Source: CAYRDC01 sp964422925 (GTDB lineage: Bacteria > Bacteroidota > Bacteroidia > Chitinophagales > S012-47). Taken from it: 64,000 nt of DNA. A program made the position numbers and the translations under genes. Below are positions 6,974-15,951 of the stretch, in pieces. The notes beneath the pieces are model-generated. The model saw only the letters and a list, made by a program, of their open reading frames with translations, was not told the DNA's origin and did no database searches. Within the stretch, counting starts at the first letter, position 1. Each line of letters starts with the position of its first letter. The stretch lies in assembly GCA_964422925.1 (NCBI GenBank), contig CAYRDC010000016.1:1-64000 (forward strand), in the 5' to 3' direction.

Positions 6974-9235
6974 TCAGTGGTTTCGCTGGCGGATTAAATT
7001 CAGGGCGCTGCCGGCTCTGAACCAGTCGATCTGGTTCTGGCTGAACGAGTGCCTGGCTACAAATTCATCCCGGCTGCCGTCCGCGTGCTCCAGCACGACC
7101 CGGAAGGTGCTGCCCGGGGCGAATTCCTTCAGCCCGTAAATGTGGATCAGGTCGTCTTCCTGCACCTTGTCGTAATCGGCCGGGTCGGCAAAGGTCAGGG
7201 CCAGCACCCCCTGTTTCTTCAGGTTGGTTTCATGGATCCGGGCAAAGCTCCTAACCAGCACAGCTTTCACACCGAGGTGGCGCGGTTCCATGGCCGCGTG
7301 TTCGCGCGATGAACCTTCCCCGTAATTCTCATCCCCGACTATGATGGTTCCGATTCCGGCCGCCTTGTAGGCACGGGCTGTGTCGGGCACCGGGCCGTAT
7401 TCCCCGGTCACCTGGTTCTTGACCAGGTTGGTTTTATCGTTAAAGGCATTGACAGCCCCGATCAGCAGGTTGTTGGAAATATTATCCAGGTGGCCGCGGT
7501 AGCGGAGCCAGGGCCCGGCCATGGATATATGGTCTGTCGTGCATTTGCCCTTGGCTTTGATCAGGAGGCGCAGGTTCTCAAATTCATTCCCGTCCCAGGC
7601 AGGGAAGGGGGTGAGCAACTGCAGCCGTTCGGAATCAGGCTTTACCACCACTTCGATATGGCTGCCGTCTACCGGTGGCTCCACATAGCCCCGGTCCTTT
7701 ACTTCAAAACCCTTAGGTGGCAGCTCCCATCCTGTTGGTTCGCTCAGCATGACCTCTTCCCCTTTGTCGTTGACGAGCTTATCGGTCATGGGGTTGAAGG
7801 TGAGGTCACCGGCTATGGCCAGGGCGGTCACGATCTCCGGAGAAGCCACAAATGCGTGGGTGTTGGGATTGCCGTCAGCCCGCTTGGCGAAGTTGCGGTT
7901 GAAGCTGTGCACAATGGTGTTCTTTTCCTGCTTGTCAGCCCCTTCGCGGGCCCACTGGCCGATGCACGGGCCGCAGGCATTGGCAAACACCTTCCCGCCA
8001 ATCTTTTTGAAAATATCGATGAACCCGTCCCGCTCAATGGTGTAGCGCACCTGTTCGGAACCGGGTGTAATGGTGAATTCCGCTTTGGCCTTCAGGCCCT
8101 TTTCGAGGGCTTCCTTTGCAATGGATGCGGCCCGGGAAATGTCTTCGTACGAGGAATTGGTACAGCTGCCGATGAGCCCCACTTCCACTTTCAGCGGCCA
8201 TCCATTCTCGCGGGCCACTTCCTTCATTTTCGAAACCGGGGTGGCAAGGTCGGGCGTAAAGGGCCCGTTGAGGTGGGGTTCCAGCTTGTCCAGGTCGATT
8301 TCTATGACCCGGTCAAAGTATTTTTCCGGGTTTTCGTACACCTCCGGGTCAGCCGTGAGGTACCCGCGGATATCGTTGGCCAGGTCGGCCACCTCATCGC
8401 GGCCGGTGGCACGCAGGTATTTTTCCATGGCTTCATCGTAGCCGAAGGTGGAATTGGTGGCCCCGATTTCAGCGCCCATGTTGCAGATGGTTCCCTTGCC
8501 GGTGGCACTGAGGGAACGGGCTCCTTCCCCGAAGTATTCCACGATGGCGCCCGTGCCGCCTTTTACGGTCAGGATACCTGCCACTTTCAGGATAACGTCT
8601 TTGGGGGCGGTCCAGCCGTTCATGCGGCCTTTCAGGTGCACCCCGATAAGACGCGGCATTTTCAGTTCCCAGGGCATGCCGGCCATGACGTCCACCGCGT
8701 CAGCACCGCCCACGCCAATGGCAACCATCCCCAGCCCGCCCGCGTTCACGGTGTGGCTGTCGGTGCCGATCATCATGCCGCTTGGGAAGGCGTAGTTTTC
8801 CAGCACCACCTGGTGGATGATGCCTGCGCCCGGTTTCCAGAAGCCGATGCCGTACTTGCGGGCCACGGATTCAAGGAAATTGTACACTTCGTCATTGCGG
8901 TTCAGGGCATCCTGCAGGTCCCTGTCGGCACCGATGCGTGCCTGTATGAGGTGGTCGGCATGGATGGTGGTGGGTACCGCGGTGCGCTTGCGCCCGGCCA
9001 TCATGAACTGCAGCATGGCCATCTGGGCCGTGGCATCCTGCATAGCTACACGGTCGGGCCGGAAATTCACGTAATCCCTGCCCCTTTCATATATTTTCAC
9101 TTCCTCTTCCCATAGATGGGAATACAGGATTTTTTCCGCCAGTGTCATAGGGCGGCCCAGCACCTGGCGGGCCTTTTCAACCTTCGCGGGCAGGCTGTTG
9201 TAAACCTGCCGGATCATGTCAATATCAAATACCAT
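6974..9235 (-). CDS. acn: aconitate hydratase (mitochondrial-type aconitase)
   Basis: 753 residues, the length of mitochondrial-type aconitases, not of the roughly 890-residue AcnA/IRP type. It converts citrate to isocitrate in the TCA cycle through a [4Fe-4S] cluster. The three cluster cysteines are visible: C358 in GSCTNSSYED, and C421 and C424 in ACGPCIGQW. The substrate-binding and catalytic loops are also present: IGTDSHT (157-163) near the N-terminus and YGEGSSREHAAMEPR in the swivel domain, which holds the catalytic serine. The start ATG at 9235 gives the family's normal N-terminus (MVFDIDMI). It is transcribed divergently from the permease gene at 9333, with about 97 bases between. 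Confidence in function is very high. Confidence 0.97.
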   Translation of the reverse strand: MVFDIDMIRQVYNSLPAKVEKARQVLGRPMTLAEKILYSHLWEEEVKIYERGRDYVNFRPDRVAMQDATAQMAMLQFMMAGRKRTAVPTTIHADHLIQARIGADRDLQDALNRNDEVYNFLESVARKYGIGFWKPGAGIIHQVVLENYAFPSGMMIGTDSHTVNAGGLGMVAIGVGGADAVDVMAGMPWELKMPRLIGVHLKGRMNGWTAPKDVILKVAGILTVKGGTGAIVEYFGEGARSLSATGKGTICNMGAEIGATNSTFGYDEAMEKYLRATGRDEVADLANDIRGYLTADPEVYENPEKYFDRVIEIDLDKLEPHLNGPFTPDLATPVSKMKEVARENGWPLKVEVGLIGSCTNSSYEDISRAASIAKEALEKGLKAKAEFTITPGSEQVRYTIERDGFIDIFKKIGGKVFANACGPCIGQWAREGADKQEKNTIVHSFNRNFAKRADGNPNTHAFVASPEIVTALAIAGDLTFNPMTDKLVNDKGEEVMLSEPTGWELPPKGFEVKDRGYVEPPVDGSHIEVVVKPDSERLQLLTPFPAWDGNEFENLRLLIKAKGKCTTDHISMAGPWLRYRGHLDNISNNLLIGAVNAFNDKTNLVKNQVTGEYGPVPDTARAYKAAGIGTIIVGDENYGEGSSREHAAMEPRHLGVKAVLVRSFARIHETNLKKQGVLALTFADPADYDKVQEDDLIHIYGLKEFAPGSTFRVVLEHADGSRDEFVARHSFSQNQIDWFRAGSALNLIRQRNH

Positions 9236-9332
9236 CTGCCTTTCTTTAATTGATTGTTAAAAACTGTTGCGAAATTAACCATTTGAAGGGGATTTATTTA
9301 GTTTTAACATCCCGTCTTCCGGATTGGTTTAT

Positions 9333-10562
9333 ATGAATATACTGGAACATATCAGGCAGGCTTTCCGCAATATCAGGGGGAATTTGCTGCGCACCATCCT
9401 GACCGTGCTCATTATCGCCTTCGGCATCATGGCCCTGGTGGGTATCCTGACCGCGATGGAAAGCATCCGGACATCGATCAACAACAATTTTTCCCGGATG
9501 GGGGCCAATTCCTTCACCATTACCGCCATCCGCAACACGCATGGCAGGCGGGGCGGCAAAACCCTGAAAACCAACCCGCCCCTGCGCTACCGCGAAGCCA
9601 TCGCTTTCAAGGAGCGCTATGATTTTCCGGCCAAAGTTTCGGTGAGCACCCGGGTTTCTTCCATGGCCATCGTGTCGCAGGGCGACAAGGAAACCAATCC
9701 CAACGTGCAGGTGTACGGGGTGGATGAGAATTACCTGGACGTTTCCGGTTTCAGCCTTGAGGACGGGCGGAATTTTTCGGCTTCGGAATTGTTGCTCGGC
9801 AGCAACCGGGTTTTGCTCGGGCAGGATGTGGCGGTGACCCTGTTCGGCCGCAAAAAGGAGGCAGTCGGGTCGGATATTTATATCGGGAACCGGAAATACC
9901 GGGTGGTGGGTCTGCTGGAATCGAGGGGCAGCAGCATGATGGCCAGCGACAACCTGGTGATGATTCCCATCAAAAACGCCCGGTCGCATTTCCCGAGCGA
10001 AAGCGCCCGGTATTTTATCAGCGTGGGTGTTTCCTCCCCCGACCTGCTGGAACCGGCCATTTCAGAAGCCCGCGGCCTGTTCAGGAACATCCGGAAAGTG
10101 CGGCTGGGCCGCGAAGATGATTTTTCGATTAACAAAAGCGACAGCATCGCCTCCATGCTGATTGACAACCTGGCTTTCATTGCCATTGCCGCCACGCTCA
10201 TCGGCCTCATTACCCTGCTGGGCGCGGCCATCGCCCTGATGAACATATTGCTGGTGCAGGTGGCGGAACGCACGCGGGAAATCGGAGTAAGCAAAGCCAT
10301 CGGGGCACGGGCCGGTTATATCCGCACCATGTTTCTTACGGAATCCGTGGTTATTTCCATGATGGGCGGGGTGCTGGGCATTGTGTTCGGCATCCTGATG
10401 GGAAACCTCGTTTCCCTGCTGCTCAATAGCTCTTTCATCGTGCCCTGGCTGTGGATACTGGTGGGCGTTACCATTTGCATGGTGGTGGGCATCTTGTCAG
10501 GCGCCTATCCCGCTTTTAAGGCCGCCCGGCTCGACCCGATTGTCGCCCTGCACTATGAATAA
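9333..10562 (+). CDS. ABC transporter permease, MacB/FtsX type
   Basis: 409 residues from the ATG at 9333. A TTG three codons earlier is also open, but MNILEHIRQAFRNIRGN is the standard family start. The layout is that of MacB-type permeases: membrane helix 1 at about 18-40 (LRTILTVLIIAFGIMALVGI), a 230-residue periplasmic MacB_PCD domain, then three helices in the last 140 residues. The cytoplasmic coupling segment is also present (ALMNILLVQVAERTREIGVSKAIGA). Such permeases work with a separate ATPase on substrate export or mechanotransmission and do not form a classical pore. No ATPase gene is adjacent, so it must be encoded elsewhere. The substrate is unknown. Confidence 0.92.
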   Translation: MNILEHIRQAFRNIRGNLLRTILTVLIIAFGIMALVGILTAMESIRTSINNNFSRMGANSFTITAIRNTHGRRGGKTLKTNPPLRYREAIAFKERYDFPAKVSVSTRVSSMAIVSQGDKETNPNVQVYGVDENYLDVSGFSLEDGRNFSASELLLGSNRVLLGQDVAVTLFGRKKEAVGSDIYIGNRKYRVVGLLESRGSSMMASDNLVMIPIKNARSHFPSESARYFISVGVSSPDLLEPAISEARGLFRNIRKVRLGREDDFSINKSDSIASMLIDNLAFIAIAATLIGLITLLGAAIALMNILLVQVAERTREIGVSKAIGARAGYIRTMFLTESVVISMMGGVLGIVFGILMGNLVSLLLNSSFIVPWLWILVGVTICMVVGILSGAYPAFKAARLDPIVALHYE

Positions 10563-10593
10563 AAAAAAGCGCATCCCACGGACAGGAATGCGC
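10561..10593 (-). terminator. rho-independent terminator of the rpsF-rpsR-rplI operon
   Basis: Read on the minus strand, a hairpin (GCGCATTCC / GGGATGCGC) is followed by eight T residues. It begins 26 bases past the rplI stop. It also touches the stop of the convergent permease gene, so it may serve both strands, though only the minus strand has the T run. Confidence 0.8.
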
Positions 10594-10618
10594 TATCAGC
10601 AGTTTTTTCAGTTGAAAC

Positions 10619-11065
10619 TTATTCGGCCACTACCTCAAACTCGATTTCAGGGATTACTTCCCGGTGCAGTTCCACCGTGGCCTTGTACTTGCCAAGAGTT
10701 TTCACCTCTTCCAGGATTTTGATTTTCTTGCGGTCCACTTCCACCCCGGTGCTTTGCCTGATGGCTTCCGCGATCTGAAGGGTAGTGACCGATCCGAATA
10801 TCTTGCCGCTGGTGCCGGCTTTGGCGCCCACCCGGATGGCTTCGGCCTTCAGCGTATCGGCCACGGCATTCAGTTCGGCCAGCATTTTTTCATATTTAGC
10901 TTGTTGCTGGCGCTTTTTTTCTTCCACTGACTTGCGGTTGGAGGCGTTGGCGACAATGGCCAGCTTTTTTGGGATCAGGTAATTGCGGGCGTAACCGGCT
11001 TTTACCTTTACAATATCGTCTTTATAACCCAGGTTGTCTACGTCTTGCAGCAGAATGATCTCCAT
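10619..11065 (-). CDS. rplI: 50S ribosomal protein L9
   Basis: 148 residues, the normal L9 length. The N-terminal 23S rRNA-binding domain starts MEIILLQDVDNLGYKDDIVKV and contains GYARNYLIPK. A long charged connecting helix (about 40-75) leads to the C-terminal domain with GKIFGSVT. It is the last gene of the rpsF-rpsR-rplI operon, 10 bases after rpsR, and a clear terminator follows. L9 sits at the base of the L1 stalk and helps maintain reading frame. Confidence 0.98.
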   Translation of the reverse strand: MEIILLQDVDNLGYKDDIVKVKAGYARNYLIPKKLAIVANASNRKSVEEKKRQQQAKYEKMLAELNAVADTLKAEAIRVGAKAGTSGKIFGSVTTLQIAEAIRQSTGVEVDRKKIKILEEVKTLGKYKATVELHREVIPEIEFEVVAE

Positions 11066-11075
11066 GACGGTGCAC

Positions 11076-11339
11076 TTATTTTAACAGGTCAGTAACATAG
11101 GGCAGCAAAGCCATCTGACGGGCTTTCTTAATGGCCTGGGCCACTTTCCGTTGGTATTTGAGCGAGTTGCCCGTAAAGCGCCTGGGCAGGATTTTGCCCT
11201 GTTCATTCAAAAACTTGGCCAGAAAATCAGGATCCTTGTAATCGATGTATTTAATCCCGGCTTTCTTGAATCGGCAGTATTTTTTTTGCTGCCGCCCGAT
11301 TTTTATGGATGTCAGGTATTTGATCTCGTTGTTTGCCAT
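11076..11339 (-). CDS. rpsR: 30S ribosomal protein S18
   Basis: 87 residues with the S18 core: KKYCRFKKAGIKYIDYKD, then LPRRFTGNSLKYQRKVAQAIKKARQ. It binds 16S rRNA together with S6, which explains its place directly after rpsF with only 3 bases between them. The Cys-containing N-terminal segment is shared with other Bacteroidota S18 proteins. The identification is certain. Confidence 0.98.
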   Translation of the reverse strand: MANNEIKYLTSIKIGRQQKKYCRFKKAGIKYIDYKDPDFLAKFLNEQGKILPRRFTGNSLKYQRKVAQAIKKARQMALLPYVTDLLK

Positions 11340-11342
11340 GAT

Positions 11343-11723
11343 CTATGCCTCCTCTTCTACTTTGTCAGCGGTTTTTTCATCCTTTTTGGCTTCTGCCAGT
11401 TTTTTACGCCTGTTTTCATTGTATTCAATGGCGTATTTATCGAGGCGCGTAATCATTTCGCGCATGATGTGGTCGTCACGGCCCATCAGGGTTTCCAGCC
11501 GGGCAATGTGCGCGGTGTCGAGCCGGAATTCCACGATATAATAAATGCCCGTGGTTTTTTTCTGGATTGGATAAGCCAGCTGCCTCAAACCCCAGGTTTC
11601 CTCGGCAACAATCTCTCCACCCCTTTCCCGGATGTAATCCTTGTATTTTTTGATCTCCTTCTGCAGATCATCGTCCGAGAGGATCGGAGTGAAGATGATC
11701 ATTAATTCATACTGGTTTACCAT
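11343..11723 (-). CDS. rpsF: 30S ribosomal protein S6
   Basis: 126 residues with the S6 ferredoxin-like fold markers: YELMIIFTPILSDDDLQ, then GLRQLAYPIQKKTTGIYYIVEF, then DDHIMREMITRLDKYA. A lysine- and glutamate-rich tail of about 20 residues is typical of this phylum. It is the first gene of the rpsF-rpsR-rplI operon. A good Bacteroidota -7 box lies 37-46 bases upstream of its ATG. Confidence 0.98.
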   Translation of the reverse strand: MVNQYELMIIFTPILSDDDLQKEIKKYKDYIRERGGEIVAEETWGLRQLAYPIQKKTTGIYYIVEFRLDTAHIARLETLMGRDDHIMREMITRLDKYAIEYNENRRKKLAEAKKDEKTADKVEEEA

Positions 11724-11760
11724 AAATACTGCTTAATTAAACCGTTGAAAATTTTGGATT

Positions 11761-11769
11761 GCAAAGGTA
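11761..11769 (-). promoter_or_regulatory. Bacteroidota-type -7 promoter box of rpsF
   Basis: On the minus strand the sequence is TACCTTTGC, a full match to the phylum consensus TAnnTTTG, placed 37-46 bases before the rpsF ATG. A perfect 8-base dyad (TTCTCTTT GTA AAAGAGAA, 11774-11792) lies just upstream of it, where the -33 element or an operator would sit. No well-spaced TTG was found. Confidence 0.55.
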
Positions 11770-12081
11770 AACATTCTCTTTGTAAAAGAGAACCAAAACT
11801 ACAGGAATTTATCGGATTATGTGGGCGGGACAACTATCTCTCAAAATGAAACGGAAGAATTTAAGCCTTCCTTTCCGGAAAGGACAATTATTTTGCAGGG
11901 GCTCAAAACTCGTTTCCCTAAAATCTGGGTAATGTATCTCAAGAGGGTAATTGCTTTCCACTAATTTAATTGTTTTTCACTATGCCTTTTCACAATCCTT
12001 GTTTAACCAGGATGCAGCTATACTTTAAAAACATTTTAGCAAAAATGACATTGCTTATACATTTCTTATTCTCCAGTATTA

Positions 12082-12089
12082 TAAATTTG
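12082..12089 (+). promoter_or_regulatory. possible -7 promoter box of the T9SS cargo gene
   Basis: TAAATTTG matches TAnnTTTG and lies 50 bases before the ATG at 12140, but no -33 TTG has good spacing. Apart from this box, the rpsF box and the dyad beside it, the 416-base gap 11724-12139 shows no other feature. Confidence 0.3.
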
Positions 12090-12139
12090 ATAATCAATAA
12101 CTCTGCAATGATTGCAAGAGTTTATCAGAAGTTATTCCG

Positions 12140-13838
12140 ATGAAAATCAGTCTCACCAAAACTCTCTTTTCATTATACCTTTCTTTGAATTCACTTATTA
12201 TCCCTATCAGCGCACAAACCTTTGAATACCTGGATATCAATAATATCAGTACTCGTTTTAATGCCGCTGGTGATTTATTCTGGGATTATTACTCTGCTAA
12301 ATTTGAGGTGCCAAAAGGTGGTGGTATAAACGCCATTCTTGCGGGAAATATCTGGATAGGCGGATTAGATGCCAATGGTCAATTGCATATAGCTGCCAAT
12401 ACCTACCGTACCATAGGTAGCGACTTTTGGGCCGGCCCGGTGGCAATATCCTATGGAGCGGCTTATGACAACAAGTATAAAAGGGTCTGGAAGGTTTCGA
12501 AAGATACCATTTTGTATCACATTAATCACTTTATGGATGCGGGATATATTGTTCCTGCTTCCATTAATGATTGGCCGGCCAACCCAAATCCGGCTTTGGG
12601 GATAGATTCCGTTTTAGCTCCTTTTGTTGATGTAAACGGTAATAAAATATATGATCCCGAAAATGGTGATTATCCCAAAATTCGGGGAGATGAAACCGTT
12701 TATTTTATCATTAATGATGACAGGCATCAACACACCGAAACTGGTGGATTGAAACTTGGTATTGAGGTGCAGGCTATGGCCTATGCTTATGATACTCCAA
12801 GTAATAAAGCTATAAACAATNNNNNNNNNNNNNNNNNNNNNNNNNNNNNNNNNNNNNNNNNNNNNNNNNNNNNNNNNNNNNNNNNNNNNNNNNNNNNNNN
12901 NNNNNNNNNNNNNNNNNNNNGCTTATGATACTCCAAGTAATAAAGCTATAAACAATACCATTTTTCTAAATTACCGGATCATCAATCGCTCCTCAAATTT
13001 TTATCACGATGTATTTTGGGGAATATGGGTGGATTTTGACCTCGGATTTGCTTTTGATGACTTTGTGGGGTGTGATACAACATTGCAGTGCTTTTTCACC
13101 TATAATAATTCAAATTCAGACAACGAATACGGTTCACCTCCACCAGCTATAGGTGCGACTTTCCTGAATTCAGATATGTATTCATTTACATTCTATCAGA
13201 ATGATTTTTATACCCCGGGAGATTCTGGCACATCCATGAAGTTTTATAAAAAATTAACTGGATTTTGGGTCGACAGCATTTATAATACGAGATTTATGTT
13301 TCCTGGCGATCTGCACGATACCACACAATGGTCTCAACTTTCACAAAGCCCCAGCATACCCAATGATCCAAGGACAATTGGTTCAATAGGGCCTTTTTCA
13401 TGGGCTCCGGGCGAAACACTTTGCCAAGATATCGCATTTACTTATGCCAGAGACGATTATGGAGATAATCTGACCAGTGTTGACAGTTTAAAATCCGCTA
13501 TCCTAAAAATCCGGCAATTTTATCAGAATAAAGGTTTTTGGTGCAACTTTGACAATCCTACAGGCCTAATAGCTCCGGAAAGTTATAATGAACTGTTCTC
13601 AGTAAGGCCTAATCCAACCAGTGGGAAATTGCTCATTATTTTTAAGAATAGGATACCTGGAAATGGGAAGTATCGTGTGCGGTTATTCAATGTAAGCGGG
13701 CAATTATTCACCACATTTATAGTGGATGAGGCGCAGCCAAATATTTTATTGGATGTTTCAAGGTTTGCCAGAGGTTTTTATATCCTGCAGATTCAAGGCC
13801 AAACCCTGAATCACTTCGAAAAGATTGTGTTGCAGTAG
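12140..13838 (+). CDS. secreted protein with C-terminal T9SS type A sorting domain, split by an artificial gap
   Basis: As assembled, the gene is two open frames (from 12140 and to 13838) on either side of 100 N. Removing the N run and one of the two identical 36-base flanks gives 1563 bases, exactly 521 codons, in one frame. The joined protein of 520 residues has a signal peptide (about 1-25, ending PISAQ) and a C-terminal T9SS tail of about 80 residues with RPNPTSGKLLIIF, VRLFNVSGQLF and a final KIVLQ. The body is a paralogue of the large cargo protein at 28120-31962. It shares FVDVNGN.IYDPENGDYP, HTETGG and WVD.DLG.AFDDFVG. It is probably carried over the outer membrane by the T9SS encoded here. 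Its function outside the cell is unknown. It sits in an AT-rich accessory stretch. Confidence 0.8.
12785..12956. other. scaffold gap of 100 N flanked by the same 36 bases (unmerged contig overlap)
   Basis: Bases 12785-12820 and 12921-12956 are identical, and the 100 N lie exactly between them. This is the pattern of two contigs that overlap by 36 bases but were joined with a fixed-length spacer. The true sequence most likely has one copy and no missing bases, because that restores the reading frame. Confidence 0.85.
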
Positions 13839-13869
13839 ATCAACAAAATCAACTCTTCATCCGGACCTT

Positions 13870-14208
13870 TCAGCTATTTTCATTCAACAATTTTTCAATT
13901 TCCTCCCGGAGTTTGGGCAAATGATTGGTGATTATCACCCACATAAGATAATCATTAACCTTATCGTAACCGTGAATAACCCAATTCTTTATATCAACTA
14001 TTTCCGCGCATTTCATTACGAAGTCCGGGTTCCAAATTCAGGAGTTTTTTCATGGCTTCACCTATAATCTCAATTTCGCGTTCTATGCCCTACGCAATAA
14101 TTTGTCTTTCTGATATTCAAAGAAGTCCTTTCTGTCCCCGAGATATTCGAAAATCGATTGAAAGGAAATGTGAATGTCAAACAGGTATTACTTAACCTCA
14201 AACCTCAT
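13870..14208 (-). pseudogene. hepT: decayed HepT-type RNase toxin gene (DUF86)
   Basis: Reading across frames on the minus strand gives a recognisable HepT: YLFDIHISFQSIFEYLGD, EYQKDKLLRRA, EREIEIIGEAMKKLL, then IVDIKNWVIHGYDKV and NHLPKLREEIEKLL, ending at 13870. The pieces lie in different frames, with breaks near 14085 (LLRRA followed by TAG) and near 14010-14020. An in-frame TAA at 14188-14190 follows the ATG at 14208. The HEPN catalytic motif RxxxxHxY reads K-NWVI-H-G-Y here, so the arginine is also lost. It sits directly downstream of an equally damaged MntA partner. The frame breaks could in part be assembly errors, but three or more in 340 bases plus the changed catalytic residue favour real decay. 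Confidence 0.75.
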
Positions 14209-14498
14209 AAATAAGGTTTCGTCAACGCTTTCAATGAAGTAAGAATCTGAAAGCGACCTGTCGGTTGCAATGTCAATGTCTCGGTTGAAGAGATCCCTTA
14301 ATTTATAATGAAGTTCAAAATAATAGGAAGCATATTGGCAGGGGAAAGGGTTTCGGAAAATGAAACTAAAAAATCAGTGTCACTGTCTTCATTGAAATTG
14401 CCGGAAGCCGCGGAACCAAGAATAAAAATCCTTTTTACCCCCAATGAATTGCAGATATCTTTTAGTCCATCAATCATATTTGCAATGATTTTCTGCAT
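14188..14498 (-). pseudogene. mntA: frameshifted MntA-type nucleotidyltransferase antitoxin gene
   Basis: The first 50 codons encode a minimal nucleotidyltransferase with the motif GSAASGNFNEDSDTDFLV, that is GSxxxG followed by SDxD. The frame then runs into a stop at 14298. Moving one frame near 14325-14335 continues the family pattern: YYFELHYKLRDLFNRDIDI, ATDRSLSDSYFIESVDET, ending at the TAA at 14188-14190. In working pairs MntA adds AMP to a tyrosine of HepT and so neutralises it. Here the antitoxin is broken by one frameshift and the toxin by several. The ATG at 14498 fits the family N-terminus. Confidence 0.75.
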
Positions 14499-14620
14499 GA
14501 TTTCACCCTGTAAAAGTTAACGGCTTCTCAGATTCCCATGGCAGCATGCTGGTCATAGGCTGCGGCATTTTTGCAGTGACAATACCAGCTTTTACATAAC
14601 AACTAAAAAATTATTAAACG

Positions 14621-14661
14621 AAAAAGCCGCAGGAGCGGGCAGGTATGCCCGCCCCCGCGGC
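14621..14661 (-). terminator. strong rho-independent terminator of the ARPP-1-like gene
   Basis: On the minus strand, GCCGCGGGGGCGGGC pairs through two nested stems (GCCGC/GCGGC and GCGGGC/GCCCGC) and is followed by TTTTTCGTTT. It lies about 33 bases past the stop at 14694. Confidence 0.85.
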
Positions 14662-14693
14662 ATGCCGGAAGGGTGCTACCAAAACCTGGAGGC

Positions 14694-15815
14694 TCAGCGG
14701 CCGGACCTGCGGTTGCGGCCCGGGTAATTGCTTCCGAAGGGGTTACTGAGCCAGTTCGTGTTGCCGGAGGTATCTTCCCCGTGCGGTGAAGTCCGAGAAC
14801 CTGCATCCTCATCTTCCGGACGGTTCCACATGGGGTCGGTGCGTTCAATCCGACTAATGGTAGGCGGACGGTCCCAGCGCGGTGGCTTCTGGCTGATATC
14901 CGGCAGCACAATGCCATGCACCGGCTGCGTGCCGTCATCCAGCAGTTCGCCCAGCAACCTGGGGCCCTCGAGGCGCACGTTGGTGCCGGTGTTAATGGCC
15001 GGATAAGGCTCTAATTTCAACACCCGCAGCCCGTCCAGAAAATCGGCCACACTACCCCATTGGTGCGCATGGCTGCTGCCGGTATAGGCTGTTATCCTCG
15101 TAAAGGTGAAACTGGTCAGAATGGCCTGGTGATAGATGGCATAATGGGAATGACCCGCGAAAAATTCCATACCCTGTAAAACAAAATCCGGGGTCATTAC
15201 CAGAATGCCTTCCTGCCTTTCATGCAGGCGCGGGCGCGAATCCCTGACATGTTTCTCTTCGCGCTTTATGGCATCGTGCAGGGCACTGGTTCCGGAAGAA
15301 ACCTTCTTGGAATAAAGGATTTCACTGACCCGGTTCCATACATCTCCCTGCCGCGACCGGTAGGCGCGTTCCCGCTCGAGCGATTTCTTTACATGCGCCA
15401 TCTTCATGGCGCGCAGTTCCGTGGGGTCCAGCTCCATGGACGGCCTGAAAACAGGTTCCCGGTAATGCCAGCGCCCGGCCTCGGTGCAACTGACGTCAAT
15501 TACCGTTTCTGTTTTTGAAGCAATATAATAGGTGGTATTGGCCGTGCGGTTTTGCTTGGCCCCGATCAAGGCCTGCCCTTCAGGGATCAGTACCGGCAGG
15601 CTGCCTTTGTTTACCACCCGAATCCTGTTCACACTACCCGCAGCATCGATCTCTGTGATTTCAATAAGCTTTTGGTCGAAAGCTTCCTTTAATGTAAAAT
15701 ACTGGGGTTCGGGTTCAGGACGGTCGATAAACACCGGATAAACATTAAATCCCCGGTAAGGCTCCGGTAAACCCACCCGGAAATGCTGAAAAGGTGCTTT
15801 ACAAATGGCAGTCAT
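14694..15815 (-). CDS. ARPP-1 (DUF6569)-like domain protein
   Basis: 373 residues. The first 290 or so match my memory of the ARPP-1/DUF6569 family. An N-terminal strand-rich part contains YRGFNVYPVF, FTLKEAFDQKLIEITEI and VLIPEGQALIGAKQNRTANT, and a later part contains DFLDGLRVLKLEPYP. The last 70 residues are low-complexity and rich in P, R, N and G, probably disordered. There is no signal peptide or membrane segment, so it should be cytoplasmic. The family has been linked by gene context to ADP-ribosylglycohydrolases and phosphatases, but no catalytic role is proven and none of those genes is adjacent. It is divergent from the XRE regulator gene, with 152 bases between that contain operator-like dyads. 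The family call is moderate; the function is unknown. Confidence 0.7.
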   Translation of the reverse strand: MTAICKAPFQHFRVGLPEPYRGFNVYPVFIDRPEPEPQYFTLKEAFDQKLIEITEIDAAGSVNRIRVVNKGSLPVLIPEGQALIGAKQNRTANTTYYIASKTETVIDVSCTEAGRWHYREPVFRPSMELDPTELRAMKMAHVKKSLERERAYRSRQGDVWNRVSEILYSKKVSSGTSALHDAIKREEKHVRDSRPRLHERQEGILVMTPDFVLQGMEFFAGHSHYAIYHQAILTSFTFTRITAYTGSSHAHQWGSVADFLDGLRVLKLEPYPAINTGTNVRLEGPRLLGELLDDGTQPVHGIVLPDISQKPPRWDRPPTISRIERTDPMWNRPEDEDAGSRTSPHGEDTSGNTNWLSNPFGSNYPGRNRRSGR

Positions 15816-15914
15816 AATGAAAATTTATTTAAAGGGTTATGGAATCCCGAGGCAAAATTTCCCTTCTGACCTTTTCAGCACATAGTGGACGGATCGCAAT
15901 ATTAGTCTGAAAAT

Positions 15915-15938
15915 TTGACGTTGTCAAGTTTTTTGACA
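15915..15938. promoter_or_regulatory. operator-like cluster of TTGAC half-sites
   Basis: Three half-sites alternate in orientation: TTGAC (15915-15919), GTCAA (15923-15927) and TTGACA (15933-15938). They form one perfect dyad with a 3-base spacer and a second, TGTCAA/TTGACA, with a 5-base spacer. The second ends 13 bases before the -7 box of the XRE gene. The arrangement suits binding of a dimeric HTH regulator, most simply the XRE protein itself. Confidence 0.5.
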
Positions 15939-15951
15939 GCATTATTTTTAC

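Noticed and set aside
7490..9115. A 541-codon open frame on the plus strand opposite aconitase
   Set aside because: It is the exact antisense of a certain aconitase gene, rich in H, G, P and V as expected for a shadow frame, and has no recognisable domain.
11774..11792. A perfect 8-base dyad near rpsF, first taken for an S6:S18 autoregulatory RNA hairpin
   Set aside because: It lies upstream of the -7 box, so it would not be in the rpsF transcript; a DNA-level role is possible but unsupported.
12821..12920. The N run as a true missing segment or a tandem repeat
   Set aside because: Identical 36-base flanks and the restored reading frame point to a contig overlap, with no missing sequence.
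14603..14938. A 111-codon minus-strand frame at the end of the ARPP-1-like gene
   Set aside because: It overlaps that gene in another frame and covers the terminator hairpin.
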